A stretch of DNA of 60,771 nucleotides from an uncultured Bacilli bacterium. Its GTDB lineage: Bacteria; Bacillota_I; Bacilli_A; RF39; UBA660. Of this stretch, positions 60,762 through 60,771 are shown piece by piece; position 1 is the first letter of the stretch, and each line of letters starts with the position of its first letter. Both the position numbers and the translations under genes were made by a program. Location: the NCBI GenBank assembly GCA_934101865.1, contig CAKOSA010000005.1:1-60771 (forward strand), written 5' to 3'. Under the pieces are notes generated by a model, which saw only the letters and a list, made by a program, of their open reading frames with translations, was not told the origin of the DNA and made no database searches.

Positions 60762-60771
60762 GAGCAAAACG

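Noticed and set aside
1..60771. Mycoplasma-type code with TGA as tryptophan
   Set aside because: TGA ends several genes at positions with tight overlaps, and tryptophan is encoded by TGG throughout.
1..60771. tRNA genes or CRISPR arrays
   Set aside because: No cloverleaf with TTCGA-type loop or regular spaced repeat was noticed in any gap; a tRNA scan could not be run.

Overview
The window comes from a low-GC, AT-rich bacterium of the Bacillota/Mycoplasmatota type. Shine-Dalgarno sites are strong (AGGAGG, GGTG), many starts are GTG or TTG, and the markers are Gram-positive: YutD, YqeG/YqeH, WecG/TagA, a PrsA-like foldase, YjcZ-like peptides and a CIRCE-like operator. TGA is used as a stop (for example 37268-37270 and 55973-55975), so the mycoplasma code does not apply. 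A gut lineage of reduced Bacilli (RF39-like) would fit, but this is inference.

Region 1-10.3 kb. The window opens inside a mobile element: the last 37 codons of a recombinase, then a junction, then the headless C-terminal part of an amidase with LysM repeats. Housekeeping and envelope genes follow: D-Ala-D-Ala ligase, CCA-adding enzyme, a lipoprotein, DUF192, an SH3/glycosidase-like protein, YutD, a ClpB without its N-domain under a CIRCE-like operator, and a polysaccharide deacetylase.

Region 10.4-27.6 kb. One long operon behind a clear promoter builds and exports a surface glycopolymer. It holds a TagGH-type ABC exporter, several glycosyltransferases, two UDP-GlcNAc 2-epimerases, a polytopic GT-C-like protein, a HAD-GtrA fusion next to a UbiA-type phosphoribosyltransferase (a likely polyprenyl-phosphate-ribose route), a WecG/TagA enzyme and finally pgi.

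Region 27.6-43.8 kb. This is a type IV secretion system (T4SS) without a visible relaxase: two VirB2-like modules, a VirB6/TrbL-like channel, a PrgI/VirB3-like protein, a VirB4 split into two translationally coupled genes, an M23 plus tail-lysozyme wall hydrolase, a VirB8-like candidate and a VirD4 ATPase. Nested in it, with its own promoter and terminator, lies a six-gene array of two unrecognised paralogous families; two members carry a HELRH...EIDA metalloprotease-like signature. This array with the T4SS is the best candidate for an undescribed system.

Region 43.8-52.8 kb. Mostly housekeeping: rhodanese, RmuC, small unknowns, a parvulin foldase, two tiny YjcZ-like peptides, trpS, yqeG-yqeH, an MgtC-like protein, a ZnuA-like lipoprotein that appears to have lost its metal ligands, yidD and rnc.

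Region 52.8-60.8 kb. After an AT-rich gap comes a bacteriocin unit: a C39-peptidase ABC exporter, a small membrane accessory protein and three double-glycine precursor peptides. Then an orphan PilB/GspE-type ATPase, two membrane proteins and a transglutaminase-like protein. The last kilobase is non-coding and ends in two tandem rRNA-type promoters, each followed by a similar hairpin, and a boxA-like leader; the 16S rRNA gene very probably starts just outside the window.
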